Assembly (NCBI GenBank): GCA_029562045.1
Contig: JAKQWJ010000305.1
Location: 1-11,107 of the forward strand
Source of the DNA: Spirochaetota bacterium
GTDB lineage: Bacteria > Spirochaetota > Spirochaetia > DTKZ01
Length of the DNA: 11,107 bases
Reading direction: 5' to 3'
Below are positions 1-5,875 of the stretch, in pieces. The position numbers were made by a program, and so were the translations under genes. The notes below the pieces were generated by a model. That model was not told the origin of the DNA and made no database searches. It saw only the letters and a list, made by a program, of their open reading frames with translations. The first letter of the stretch is position 1. Each line of letters starts with the position of its first letter.

Positions 1-1
1 C

Positions 2-823
2 CCGCCAGTTCCCGCTCCTTCGGTGACGAGCCCCTCCGCTGCCGTCGGGCCTCCGGCGGCGTCACAGCCCGCGCCCCGGACGGCGGCGCCCGCCCCTCCG
101 GCGGCGTCACAGCCCGCGCCCCAGACGGCGGCGCCTGAAACTGCCGCGGCGGTCCCGCCTTCCGTCCCGGAAAAGGACGGACCCGTCGTTTCCGCGGAGA
201 TCGGCAGGATCATCGAAATCAGCCTCCCCGGCCTGGGGTGGATCTTCCTGGGGGAAGAGGACGACACCGGAGCCGTCAAATACCAGGGCAAAAAAACCAC
301 CGAAGACGGAACGGTTTTTTCGTTCCTCGCCTTTCGCCCGGGGGATTACCGACTCCGGTTCCAGCAGCAGAGCCTTCCGTCCAACAGGATCAACCATCAG
401 GATGTGCGGGTGGCGGTTGCCCGGGACAGGCCGGCCCCCGACGAAGGGGCAGGCCCGACGGCGGCGCAGTCCCCACGGGATCCCGGGGAGGGCCCGTCGG
501 GGGCCGCCGGAACGGTAACGCCGGGGCCGGCCGTGGAGACGGAGGAAGGGAAGCTGGAACGCCTTTTACAGGAGGGCCGGATACGGGAAGCCGTCGCCGG
601 AATCGAGGAGTATCTCCGGCGGGAGACGGGGAGCGACGGGAACGCCGACTCCTGGCACTTCAGGCTGGCGGAGCTGTATGAGAGGAATACGGAGGTGAAA
701 AACATGAAAAAAGCCCTGTATTTCTACGAACGCCTCCAGGATCTGTACCCCATGAGCCCCCGCTTCGAGGACGCCGCCCGGCGGGCGCGGTACATCCGGG
801 TGAACTTCATCCAGATCCGGTGA
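2..823 (+). CDS. Pro/Ala-rich protein with TPR-like C-terminus, 5'-truncated by window edge
   Basis: The reading frame is open to the window edge. The first in-frame GTG is at 23, but Pro/Ala-rich codons continue upstream of it, so the true start is probably outside. Counting from base 23, residues 1-50 are a Pro/Ala/Ser/Thr/Gln linker holding two copies of a 15-residue repeat. Residues 55-133 look like a compact beta-rich domain (EIGRIIEISLPGLGW, then FRPGDYRLRFQQQ). Residues 134-175 are a second Pro/Gly-rich linker. Residues 176-266 are helical and TPR-like (LLQEGRIREAVAGIEEYLRR; ALYFYERLQDLYP). This layout resembles periplasmic or envelope-anchored TPR proteins that cross the cell wall by Pro-rich linkers, but no signal peptide can be seen because the N-terminus is missing. 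The family was not recognised. The gene ends at TGA 821-823 and is separated from ffh by 275 bp with its own promoter, so it probably belongs to another transcription unit. Confidence 0.75.
   Translation, partial: PPVPAPSVTSPSAAVGPPAASQPAPRTAAPAPPAASQPAPQTAAPETAAAVPPSVPEKDGPVVSAEIGRIIEISLPGLGWIFLGEEDDTGAVKYQGKKTTEDGTVFSFLAFRPGDYRLRFQQQSLPSNRINHQDVRVAVARDRPAPDEGAGPTAAQSPRDPGEGPSGAAGTVTPGPAVETEEGKLERLLQEGRIREAVAGIEEYLRRETGSDGNADSWHFRLAELYERNTEVKNMKKALYFYERLQDLYPMSPRFEDAARRARYIRVNFIQIR
50..135 (+). repeat. Tandem 45-bp in-frame repeat (two copies)
   Basis: Bases 50-90 and 95-135 are 41-nt copies in a 45-bp period with a single mismatch (G at 78, A at 123). Each unit encodes 15 residues of the form PPAASQPAP(R/Q)TAAP(A/E). 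The near-identity at the DNA level, beyond what the protein needs, points to a recent duplication or slippage within a Pro/Ala linker. More copies may lie upstream of the window. Confidence 0.9.
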
Positions 824-825
824 CG

Positions 826-847
826 GTCCCCCGGAGCTCCGGAGGAC
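826..847 (+). terminator. Palindrome after the first gene, possible 3'-end hairpin
   Basis: Three bases past the stop codon lies a 22-base inverted repeat in which 10 of 11 position pairs match. Its core, 831-842, is the perfect palindrome CCGGAGCTCCGG. There is no T-tract after it, so it does not qualify as a classic intrinsic terminator. It could mark a 3' end protected by a hairpin, or be chance in GC-rich DNA. Confidence 0.3.
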
Positions 848-848
848 C

Positions 849-969
849 CGCGCCGGACTGATCCCTCCTCCCCCGCGCCGGGTCATCGTCCGCCCCGCTC
901 CCGGGGTTTCCGGCCCCCGCCGGCGGGAACCCGCCGCAGCCGCGCCGGACGGATCCCTCCCCCGCGCCG
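849..969. repeat. Imperfect direct repeat in the intergenic region
   Basis: Bases 849-880 and 941-969 are copies of the same ~30-nt element (CGCGCCGGAC-N-GATCCCTCC...CCCGCGCCG). They differ by one substitution and a 3-base indel, and their starts are 92 bp apart. A perfect 12-bp palindrome, CCCGCCGGCGGG (916-927), lies between them. No ORF with good coding features covers the region on either strand. Confidence 0.6.
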
Positions 970-987
970 ATGCCCGCCTCCGGTCCG

Positions 988-1014
988 CCGGATGACGGCG
1001 CCCGGATGACGGCG
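988..1014. repeat. Short tandem repeat CCGGATGACGGCG, two copies
   Basis: Bases 988-1000 and 1002-1014 are identical 13-mers one base apart, 24 bp upstream of the ffh -35 box. This may be simple GC-rich slippage, although the position would also suit an operator or activator site. Confidence 0.55.
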
Positions 1015-1037
1015 GCCCGCCGGAGGACCGCCCGTTA

Positions 1038-1066
1038 TTGACATCGGGAAGTATAATCAGTATATA
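1038..1066 (+). promoter_or_regulatory. Sigma70-type promoter for ffh operon
   Basis: A perfect -35 hexamer TTGACA (1038-1043), a 17-bp spacer and a -10 TATATA (1061-1066) sit in an AT-rich island in otherwise very GC-rich DNA. The predicted start of transcription is near 1073, giving a leader of about 26 nt that carries the purine-rich ribosome site AGGGAAAGGG (1086-1095) before ATG 1099. A TATAAT at 1052-1057 looks stronger, but it is only 8 bp from TTGACA and has no -35 of its own. Confidence 0.7.
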
Positions 1067-1098
1067 TATTAATCTGATTCATCACAGGGAAAGGGTAG

Positions 1099-2430
1099 AT
1101 GCTCGACAAGCTAACGGATAAATTTTCCCAGATCGTCCGCCAGGTCTCCGGCAAGGCGAAGATAAGCGAAAAAAACATCGAAGACGCGGTGGAGGAGATC
1201 AAGATCGCCCTCCTGGAGGCGGACGTGAACCTCCGGGTGGTGCGCCGCTTCGTCAACCGCACCATCGAGGAAGCCAAGGGGGACAAGGTTCTCCGGGGGG
1301 TGGCTCCGGGTCAGCAGTTCGTCAAGATCGTCCACGACCGCATCGTGGGCCTTCTGGGGGACGAAAGGCAGGACCTGGCTCTGAAGGGGCCGGACACCCG
1401 GTCGGTCATCCTCCTCTGCGGCCTGCAGGGGTCGGGAAAGACCACCACCGCGGCGAAGCTGGCCCTGCATCTGAAAAACAGGGGCCGTCGCCCCCTCCTG
1501 GTGGCGGCGGACCTGGTGCGCCCCGCGGCGGTGAGTCAGCTGGTTGTCCTGGGGGAACAGACAGGGGTCGAGGTTTTCCAGGAGGAGGGGGCCAGGGACC
1601 CCGTGGGAGTGGTGAAAAACGCCCTGAAGCACGGAGACAGGTTCCAGTTCAACACCATCCTGGTGGACACCTCCGGCCGGCTGCAGGTGGACGACGATCT
1701 GATGAAGGAACTGGCGGACATTCGGGACGCCGCCCGGCCCGACGAGGTCCTTCTGGTGGCCGATGCCATGACGGGCCAGAGCGCGGTGGAAATCGCCCAG
1801 ACCTTCGACCGGAAGATCGGCCTTTCCGGAGTCATCCTCAGCAAGTTCGATTCCGACACCCGGGGCGGCGCCGCTCTGTCGCTGAAGAGCGTCACCGACA
1901 AGCCCGTCAAGTTCATCGGCGTGGGCGAGAAGGTCACGGACCTGGAGCCCTTCCATCCCGACAGGATCGCCTCCCGGATCCTGGGCATGGGGGATGTGGT
2001 CTCCCTGGTGGAGAAGGCCCAGGAAACCATCGATCAGAAGGAAGCGGAGGAGCTGCGGCGCAAGATGGAGACCTCCACCTTCACGCTGGAGGATTTCCTG
2101 GACCAGTTCAAGCGGATGCGGAAGATGGGGAGCCTGCAGTCCCTGATGGAGATGATTCCCGGGCTGAAGGGCCAGCTCCGGGAGGAGGACCTGGACGAGA
2201 AGGAGATGAGGCGTCAGGAGGCCATCATCCTGTCCATGACCCCCGGGGAGAGGGAAAACTACCGGATCATCGGCCCCTCCCGGCGGAAGCGGATCGCCCG
2301 GGGCAGCGGCACCTCGGTCTTCGCCGTCAATCAGCTCTTGAAAAGATTCGAAAAAGCGCGTCTGATGATGCGGAAGATGGCCAAGAACAAGGCGTACAAG
2401 ACGGATATGGCCGAACAGCCGGGCGGGTAG
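1099..2430 (+). CDS. ffh: Signal recognition particle GTPase Ffh (SRP54)
   Basis: This is the protein subunit of the bacterial SRP. It binds 4.5S RNA and signal sequences of nascent membrane proteins and delivers the ribosome to FtsY at the membrane, using GTP. Its 443 residues match the family's usual length. Residues 1-90 are the helical N domain and 100-295 the G domain, with the P-loop GLQGSGKT (108-115), DTSGR (190-194) and the G4 region SKFDSDTRGG (248-257), where most bacteria have TKLDGDARGG. The M domain follows from about 325, with GSLQSLMEMIPG and the RNA-binding segment around SRRKRIARGSGTSV (394-407). The C-terminus lacks a long Met-rich tail, ending in a Lys-rich stretch. ATG 1099 has a suitable ribosome site and matches the typical N-terminus (MLDKLTDKF). 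The gene is first in a + strand cluster and has its own promoter; the 4.5S RNA gene is not in the window. Confidence 0.97.
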   Translation: MLDKLTDKFSQIVRQVSGKAKISEKNIEDAVEEIKIALLEADVNLRVVRRFVNRTIEEAKGDKVLRGVAPGQQFVKIVHDRIVGLLGDERQDLALKGPDTRSVILLCGLQGSGKTTTAAKLALHLKNRGRRPLLVAADLVRPAAVSQLVVLGEQTGVEVFQEEGARDPVGVVKNALKHGDRFQFNTILVDTSGRLQVDDDLMKELADIRDAARPDEVLLVADAMTGQSAVEIAQTFDRKIGLSGVILSKFDSDTRGGAALSLKSVTDKPVKFIGVGEKVTDLEPFHPDRIASRILGMGDVVSLVEKAQETIDQKEAEELRRKMETSTFTLEDFLDQFKRMRKMGSLQSLMEMIPGLKGQLREEDLDEKEMRRQEAIILSMTPGERENYRIIGPSRRKRIARGSGTSVFAVNQLLKRFEKARLMMRKMAKNKAYKTDMAEQPGG

Positions 2431-2503
2431 GCCCGGAAACGAAAAGAATCCGCGCCCGAAAAAACTCCGGGGCGGCGGTAAAAATCGAGTTGAGGAGGAA
2501 GCG

Positions 2504-2755
2504 GTGAGTGTAAAAATCAGGTTGAAAAAATTCGGCACCAAGAAACGGCCGTTCTATCGGATCGTCGTCATGGATGCCAAGACCCCCCGGGACGGGCGGG
2601 CCATCGAGGAGCTGGGCCTCTATCACCCCATCGAGACTCCGGAGAAGCAGGTCCGGCTGGATGAGGGCAAGATCCGGGACTGGCTGGGAAAAGGAGCCCA
2701 GCCCACCACTACGGTCAAGAGAATTCTGAACAAGCACAATATCTACCTCTCGTAG
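2504..2755 (+). CDS. rpsP: 30S ribosomal protein bS16
   Basis: A small-subunit protein needed for 30S assembly, where it stabilises 16S rRNA 5'/central domain contacts. Its 83 residues are the normal length. Conserved features are the N-terminal strand VKIRLKKFGTKKRPFYRIVV (3-22), the segment RDGRAIEELGLYHP, and the C-terminal LGKGAQPTTTVKRIL. The start is GTG 2504, preceded by AGGAGG (2493-2498) with a 5-nt spacer, which fits the family N-terminus. It lies 73 bp after ffh with no terminator between them, so it is probably cotranscribed. The same order (ffh-rpsP-khpA-rimM-trmD-rplS) is common in Bacillota and spirochaetes. Confidence 0.97.
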   Translation: MSVKIRLKKFGTKKRPFYRIVVMDAKTPRDGRAIEELGLYHPIETPEKQVRLDEGKIRDWLGKGAQPTTTVKRILNKHNIYLS

Positions 2756-2761
2756 GAGGTG
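2754..2761 (+). promoter_or_regulatory. Strong Shine-Dalgarno that decides the khpA start
   Basis: AGGAGGTG begins inside the rpsP stop codon (TAG 2753-2755) and is a long match to the 16S anti-SD. It covers the first in-frame GTG (2759), so a ribosome bound here cannot start there. The next in-frame GTG, 2768, is 6-8 nt downstream and is the natural start. Confidence 0.75.
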
Positions 2762-2767
2762 TCCGAC

Positions 2768-3001
2768 GTGGAAAAAGAACTGGTCACCTATATCGCCAAG
2801 GCCCTGGTGGATGAACCCGACGGCGTCGAGGTCAATCTGATCGAAGGGGAGAAGTCCACCATTCTGGAACTCAAGGTTTCCTCCTCCGATGTGGGCAAGG
2901 TCATCGGCAAGCATGGGAGAATCGCCAAGGCGGTCCGCACCATCCTCAGCGCGGCGGCCACCAAATCGGGCAAACGGGTGGTGCTGGAAATCCTGGATTA
3001 G
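2768..3001 (+). CDS. khpA: KH-domain RNA-binding protein KhpA (YlqC/UPF0109)
   Basis: A single KH domain of about 77 residues that binds RNA. In Gram-positive bacteria it pairs with KhpB (Jag) and affects cell elongation and mRNA regulation; KhpB is not in the window. The KH GxxG loop is visible as IGKHG within VGKVIGKHGRIAKAVRTIL, followed by AAATKSGKRVVLEILD, which is typical of the family's C-terminus. The upstream GTG at 2759 would add MSD, but it lies under the Shine-Dalgarno sequence, so GTG 2768 (MEKELVTYIAKAL) is preferred. The gap to rpsP is 12 bp and to rimM 2 bp, so translation is likely coupled along the operon. Confidence 0.93.
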   Translation: MEKELVTYIAKALVDEPDGVEVNLIEGEKSTILELKVSSSDVGKVIGKHGRIAKAVRTILSAAATKSGKRVVLEILD

Positions 3002-3003
3002 GC

Positions 3004-3504
3004 ATGGACATGCTCGCCGTGGGCGTCGTCCGGCGCCCCCATGGGGTGAGGGGCTTCCTGCGGGTCCACAGCTTCTCCGGGGAGGTGGAGCACCTCCTGC
3101 GGCTCCGGGAGGTCCGCCTCCGCCGGGACGGCAAGGAGCTGAGCTTCGCGGTGGAAGCCTCCCGCGCCGCCGACGGCGGGGTGCTGGTGAAACTCCGGGG
3201 GCTGAACAGCCCCGAGGACGCGCGGAAACTCTCCGGCTGGGAGATCTGGGTCCCCCGGGACCAGGCGGCCCCCCTCAGGGAAGGGGAGCACTACGTCGCC
3301 GACCTCTGCCGCTGCGCCCTGGTCTTTCAGGGCAGCCGGGTGGGGGAGATCCGCTCGGTGGTGGAAGCCGGATCCGGGTCGCTGCTGGAGGCGGTGGACC
3401 CCGGGGGCAGAACCTTCCTCATCCCCTTCGTGGCGGAGCATGTGGGGGAGGTGAATCTCGCGGAGGGCACGGTGGAACTGAAAACCCCGTGGCTCCTGCC
3501 ATGA
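3004..3504 (+). CDS. rimM: 16S rRNA-processing/ribosome maturation factor RimM
   Basis: An assembly factor for the 30S head domain; in other bacteria it binds uS19 and helps maturation of 16S helices near the decoding end. The 166 residues fall into an N-terminal RimM beta-barrel with the signature GVVRRPHGVRG (7-17) and a C-terminal PRC-barrel beginning around EGEHYVADL (93-101) and including FLIPFVAEHVGEV (138-150). ATG 3004 is used here, but ATG 3010 (MLAVGVV) is also possible and neither has a clear ribosome site, so initiation is probably coupled to khpA, which ends 2 bp upstream. The stop TGA 3502-3504 overlaps the trmD start as ATGA. Confidence 0.94.
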   Translation: MDMLAVGVVRRPHGVRGFLRVHSFSGEVEHLLRLREVRLRRDGKELSFAVEASRAADGGVLVKLRGLNSPEDARKLSGWEIWVPRDQAAPLREGEHYVADLCRCALVFQGSRVGEIRSVVEAGSGSLLEAVDPGGRTFLIPFVAEHVGEVNLAEGTVELKTPWLLP

Positions 3505-4178
3505 GGTTCAAGGTGCTGAGCCTGTTTCCCGGCATCGTGGAGGCCTATTTCACCACCTCCATCATGGCGAGGGCCGTGGACCGGGGGGTCGTGTCGTACG
3601 AGAACATCGACATCCGGGACTATGCCCGAGACCGGCACCGGACCTGCGACGACGCGCCCTACGGGGGCGGGGCGGGCATGGTGCTGAAGCCGGAGCCTCT
3701 GGCGGCGGCCCTGGATGCGGCGGGGGCGGAGCGGGCCCTGACCCTCTACCTCAGCCCCTCGGGCAGGCCTTTCTCCCAGGCCCGGGCCCGGGAGCTGGCC
3801 CGGGAAAGCGACATTGTTCTGATCTGCGGGAGATACGAGGGGATTGACCAACGGATCATAGATTTGTATGTTGATGAGGAAATTTCCATCGGGGATTACG
3901 TCCTTTCTTCCGGTGAAATCGCCGCCCTGGTCGTCATCGACGCGGTTTACCGCCTCCTTGACGGGGTGATCCGGCCCGAATCCCTGGAGGAGGAGAGCTT
4001 CGATGGAGGTTTTCTCGAGTATCCCCAGTACACCCGGCCCGAAGTTTTTCGGGGGCTCCGGGTTCCGGAGATACTCCTGTCGGGCCACCACAGGAACATA
4101 ACCCGATGGCGGGCCGAGCAGCGGGTCCTGAAAACCCGAAAGTTCAGGCCCGAGCTTCTGGAAGGACCGGAAGGATAA
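3501..4178 (+). CDS. trmD: tRNA (guanine-N1)-methyltransferase TrmD
   Basis: Uses S-adenosylmethionine to methylate N1 of G37 in tRNAs, preventing +1 frameshifting; essential in most bacteria. The 225 residues show the SPOUT trefoil-knot signatures: YGGGAGMVLKPEP (54-66), LSPSGRPFSQ (84-93), ICGRYEGIDQRIID (108-121), ISIGDYVLSSGEIAALVVID (128-147) and PQYTRP (175-180). The Asp of the usual DSF motif, thought to be the catalytic base in E. coli TrmD, appears here as Glu (E165 in EESF). The start is ATG 3501, overlapping the rimM stop as ATGA. The frame is open upstream to about 2889 only because of shadow coding under khpA and rimM, so a longer protein should not be annotated. Codons for residues 112-135 are unusually AT-rich for this region. 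Confidence 0.96.
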   Translation: MRFKVLSLFPGIVEAYFTTSIMARAVDRGVVSYENIDIRDYARDRHRTCDDAPYGGGAGMVLKPEPLAAALDAAGAERALTLYLSPSGRPFSQARARELARESDIVLICGRYEGIDQRIIDLYVDEEISIGDYVLSSGEIAALVVIDAVYRLLDGVIRPESLEEESFDGGFLEYPQYTRPEVFRGLRVPEILLSGHHRNITRWRAEQRVLKTRKFRPELLEGPEG

Positions 4179-4205
4179 AGAGTTTTTCACGACAAGGGGT
4201 TTGCC

Positions 4206-4592
4206 ATGGATCTGATCAGAGCAATAGAAGCGGAGCAGCTTACGGATAGGGCGGAGGCCTGCCGGGTGGGCGACACCGTCCGGGTGCATTTTTCGATCAT
4301 CGAAGGAAAGACCGAAAGGGTCCAGATCTACGAAGGCCTGGTCATCGCCATGAAGAACGCCGGCCTCCGGAAGACCTTCACGGTGCGCAAAATATCCTAC
4401 GGTGTCGGGGTGGAGCGGGTCTTTCCGATGAACTCCCCGAGGATCCGCCAGGTCGAAGTGGTGCGCCGGGGCAGGGTGCGGCGGGCCAAGCTCTATTATA
4501 TCCGCCAGCGGACCGGAAAGGCCGCCCGGGTGGCGGAACTCATCCGCCGGAAACCCCGTCCCGCCGCGGTGGAGCCCCCCGCCGAATCGTGA
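4206..4592 (+). CDS. rplS: 50S ribosomal protein bL19
   Basis: A large-subunit protein at the 30S-50S interface near bridge B8. Typical features are the N-terminal MDLIRAIEAEQL, the strand FRVGDTVRVH-like segment here reading RVGDTVRVHFSIIEG, FEGVVI-like IYEGLVIAMKNAG, the SYGVGVERVFPMNSPRI core and RRGRVRRAKLYYIRQRTGKAARV. At 128 residues it is slightly longer than usual (about 115), with an extra Arg/Pro/Ala tail. An AAGGGG element at 4194-4199 sits 6 nt before the ATG. It follows trmD by 27 bp with no terminator, as in other genomes. Confidence 0.97.
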   Translation: MDLIRAIEAEQLTDRAEACRVGDTVRVHFSIIEGKTERVQIYEGLVIAMKNAGLRKTFTVRKISYGVGVERVFPMNSPRIRQVEVVRRGRVRRAKLYYIRQRTGKAARVAELIRRKPRPAAVEPPAES

Positions 4593-4608
4593 CCCTCTTC
4601 CGGCGCTC

Positions 4609-5604
4609 ATGATCGGTCCGACCCGGCCTCCCGGGGGAGGCGCCGCCTCCGGCGGTCCCGCCCGCTCCGGCGACGGGCCCGTGGAGATTCGCGTTCTCGG
4701 CACCCGGGACGGCAGGCTCTGGCGGGTTCTGGCGGAGGGGGGGGAACGGGACGTCCTGATCCGGAAAGGGGCGCATCCCGGAGAGGTCCTCAGGGGTTTC
4801 TTCGATTTACGGAAAACTCCCCCCGAATTCATTCCTCAGCGGGAAACCGGGCAGGCCGCCGGGCGGTTCCCCGGGAGCTTTCCTCCGCTGACCGCGGAAG
4901 AAACGGCGCGGCAGACCATTCTGCGGCTCCTTCTGGGGGGGCAGACGACCCCGGGTCCGGAAAAAATCGAAAAACTCCTCGAACTTTCCCGGAGCCCCTC
5001 CCCCGCCGAAGCCCGGAAGAGGGCTGCCCTGGCTGCCCGCTGCGAGCTGAAGGGGCTTTCCCCGGGGATTGAAGATTTCGACTTTCTCTACGCCCTGCTG
5101 GAGGGCGGACACCGGGAAAAAGACCGGAACCGCCGGGAGCGTGGAGAGCGGGGACAGGAAACGGAGGCCCCGCCGATACCCACCCACGGGGAGGAGTCTC
5201 CGCTCCTTCTTCTTTTCAATCACCTTCCCGAAGGGGAAAAAACCTGGATCATCGTGCCCTATACCTGCACCGTTGCGGGGGTGGACTACGCGGGCTCCCT
5301 GCGGCTGCGGTACGATCGGGCGAGGGGGAAAACCGAGGCCGCCGTCCTTTCGGTGCGCCCTGGGAACCTTCCCGGGAATGCTCCCGGGGAGGGGGTCTGG
5401 TATTTCCTGTGGACGGTGGGCGGCGGGCTGCTGCGGATGATCGTTCCCGGGGAAAGCCCGGAGGCGGGCGCCCAATGCGCCGAACTGGGACGAAAAATCC
5501 GCAAGCACGGTCTGGAACTTGACGATATACCATATAACGAGGATTGTTTCGACGGTTTCGATTTCGGGCGGGAACGATTGCATTTTGTGGACGAGGTGGT
5601 TTAG
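4609..5604 (+). CDS. Uncharacterised protein with FliK-C-like C-terminal domain
   Basis: 331 residues, not confidently recognised. Residues 1-24 are Gly/Pro/Ala-rich. Residues 25-68 form a small predicted beta domain (VEIRVLGTRDGRLWRVLAEGG), 95-165 are helical, 166-195 are a charged Arg/Glu linker, and 196-310 form an alpha/beta domain with TWIIVPYTCTVAGVDYAGSLRLRY and later GVWYFLWTVGGGLLRMIVP. That domain resembles the C-terminal domain of flagellar hook-length protein FliK and of Bacillus YlqG. Context supports this reading: the next gene is an FlhB C-domain paralogue, and in Bacillus ylqG-ylqH are likewise neighbours a few genes after rplS. The protein is hydrophilic with no signal peptide or membrane segment. 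ATG 4609 lacks a good ribosome site; GTG 4681, at residue 25, is an alternative start. The FliK link is inference from pattern and context; the coding call itself is firm because flanking genes fit tightly and GC bias is coding-like. Confidence 0.8.
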   Translation: MIGPTRPPGGGAASGGPARSGDGPVEIRVLGTRDGRLWRVLAEGGERDVLIRKGAHPGEVLRGFFDLRKTPPEFIPQRETGQAAGRFPGSFPPLTAEETARQTILRLLLGGQTTPGPEKIEKLLELSRSPSPAEARKRAALAARCELKGLSPGIEDFDFLYALLEGGHREKDRNRRERGERGQETEAPPIPTHGEESPLLLLFNHLPEGEKTWIIVPYTCTVAGVDYAGSLRLRYDRARGKTEAAVLSVRPGNLPGNAPGEGVWYFLWTVGGGLLRMIVPGESPEAGAQCAELGRKIRKHGLELDDIPYNEDCFDGFDFGRERLHFVDEVV

Positions 5605-5611
5605 GATTATT

Positions 5612-5875
5612 ATGCGGGAAGCGGTGGCGATCAGATACGATCGGTCTCTGCCCGCGCCGGTCGTTGTGGCCAAGGGAAAGGGGCATGCGGCGGGGAGAAT
5701 AGTCGCCCTGGCCCGGGATGCGGGGGTCGCGGTCGTTCCGATGGAGGATCTGACGGAGAAACTGATGGTTCTGGAAACCGGGAGTTTCATTCCCCGGGAG
5801 TGTTTCGCCGTGGTGGCGGAACTCCTGTTGTTCGTCCATAAAATCCGGGAGGACAAAGGAAAAACATCGGTATGA
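5612..5875 (+). CDS. FlhB C-terminal-domain-like protein (YlqH/FlhB2 type), no NPTH motif
   Basis: 87 residues resembling only the cytoplasmic C-terminal part of the flagellar export switch protein FlhB: AVAIRYDRSLPAPVVVAKGKGHAAGRIVALARDAG, then VVPMEDLTEKLMVLE and the closing helices PRECFAVVAELLLFVHKI. The NPTH autocleavage motif and the four-helix membrane domain of true FlhB are absent; the protein begins just past where NPTH would be, like Bacillus YlqH. ATG 5612 is chosen because AGGA (5603-5606) lies 5 nt upstream and homology begins there; the open frame extends upstream to 5519, but only as shadow of the previous gene. The stop overlaps the next start as ATGA, so the FliK-like, FlhB-like and HD-GYP genes look translationally coupled. 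The role of such free FlhB-C proteins is unclear. They may substitute for or modulate the cleaved FlhB tail in export-substrate switching, though that is not shown by the sequence. Confidence 0.9.
   Translation: MREAVAIRYDRSLPAPVVVAKGKGHAAGRIVALARDAGVAVVPMEDLTEKLMVLETGSFIPRECFAVVAELLLFVHKIREDKGKTSV

Noticed and set aside
824..1037. tRNA or small structured RNA gene in the GC-rich spacer
   Set aside because: No cloverleaf, no GTTCGAATC-like T-loop and no promoter; the pairings seen are short and expected in such GC-rich sequence.
1052..1057. TATAAT as the -10 box for ffh
   Set aside because: No -35 hexamer 16-18 bp upstream; TTGACA (1038-1043) pairs properly with TATATA (1061-1066).
1111..2541. 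Long minus-strand frame of 476 codons opposite ffh
   Set aside because: Antisense shadow of a GC3-rich gene: His/Leu/Gly/Pro-rich product, no motif, and ffh on the other strand is certain.
2889..3500. Open frame upstream of and in frame with trmD, suggesting a 429-residue fusion
   Set aside because: The upstream part is Gly/Pro/Arg-rich shadow coding under khpA and rimM, and TrmD homology begins exactly at ATG 3501.
5519..5538. TTGACG-N8-TATAAC promoter-like sequence inside the FliK-like gene
   Set aside because: Spacing of 8 bp is too short for a sigma70 promoter and no partner box exists at 16-18 bp.
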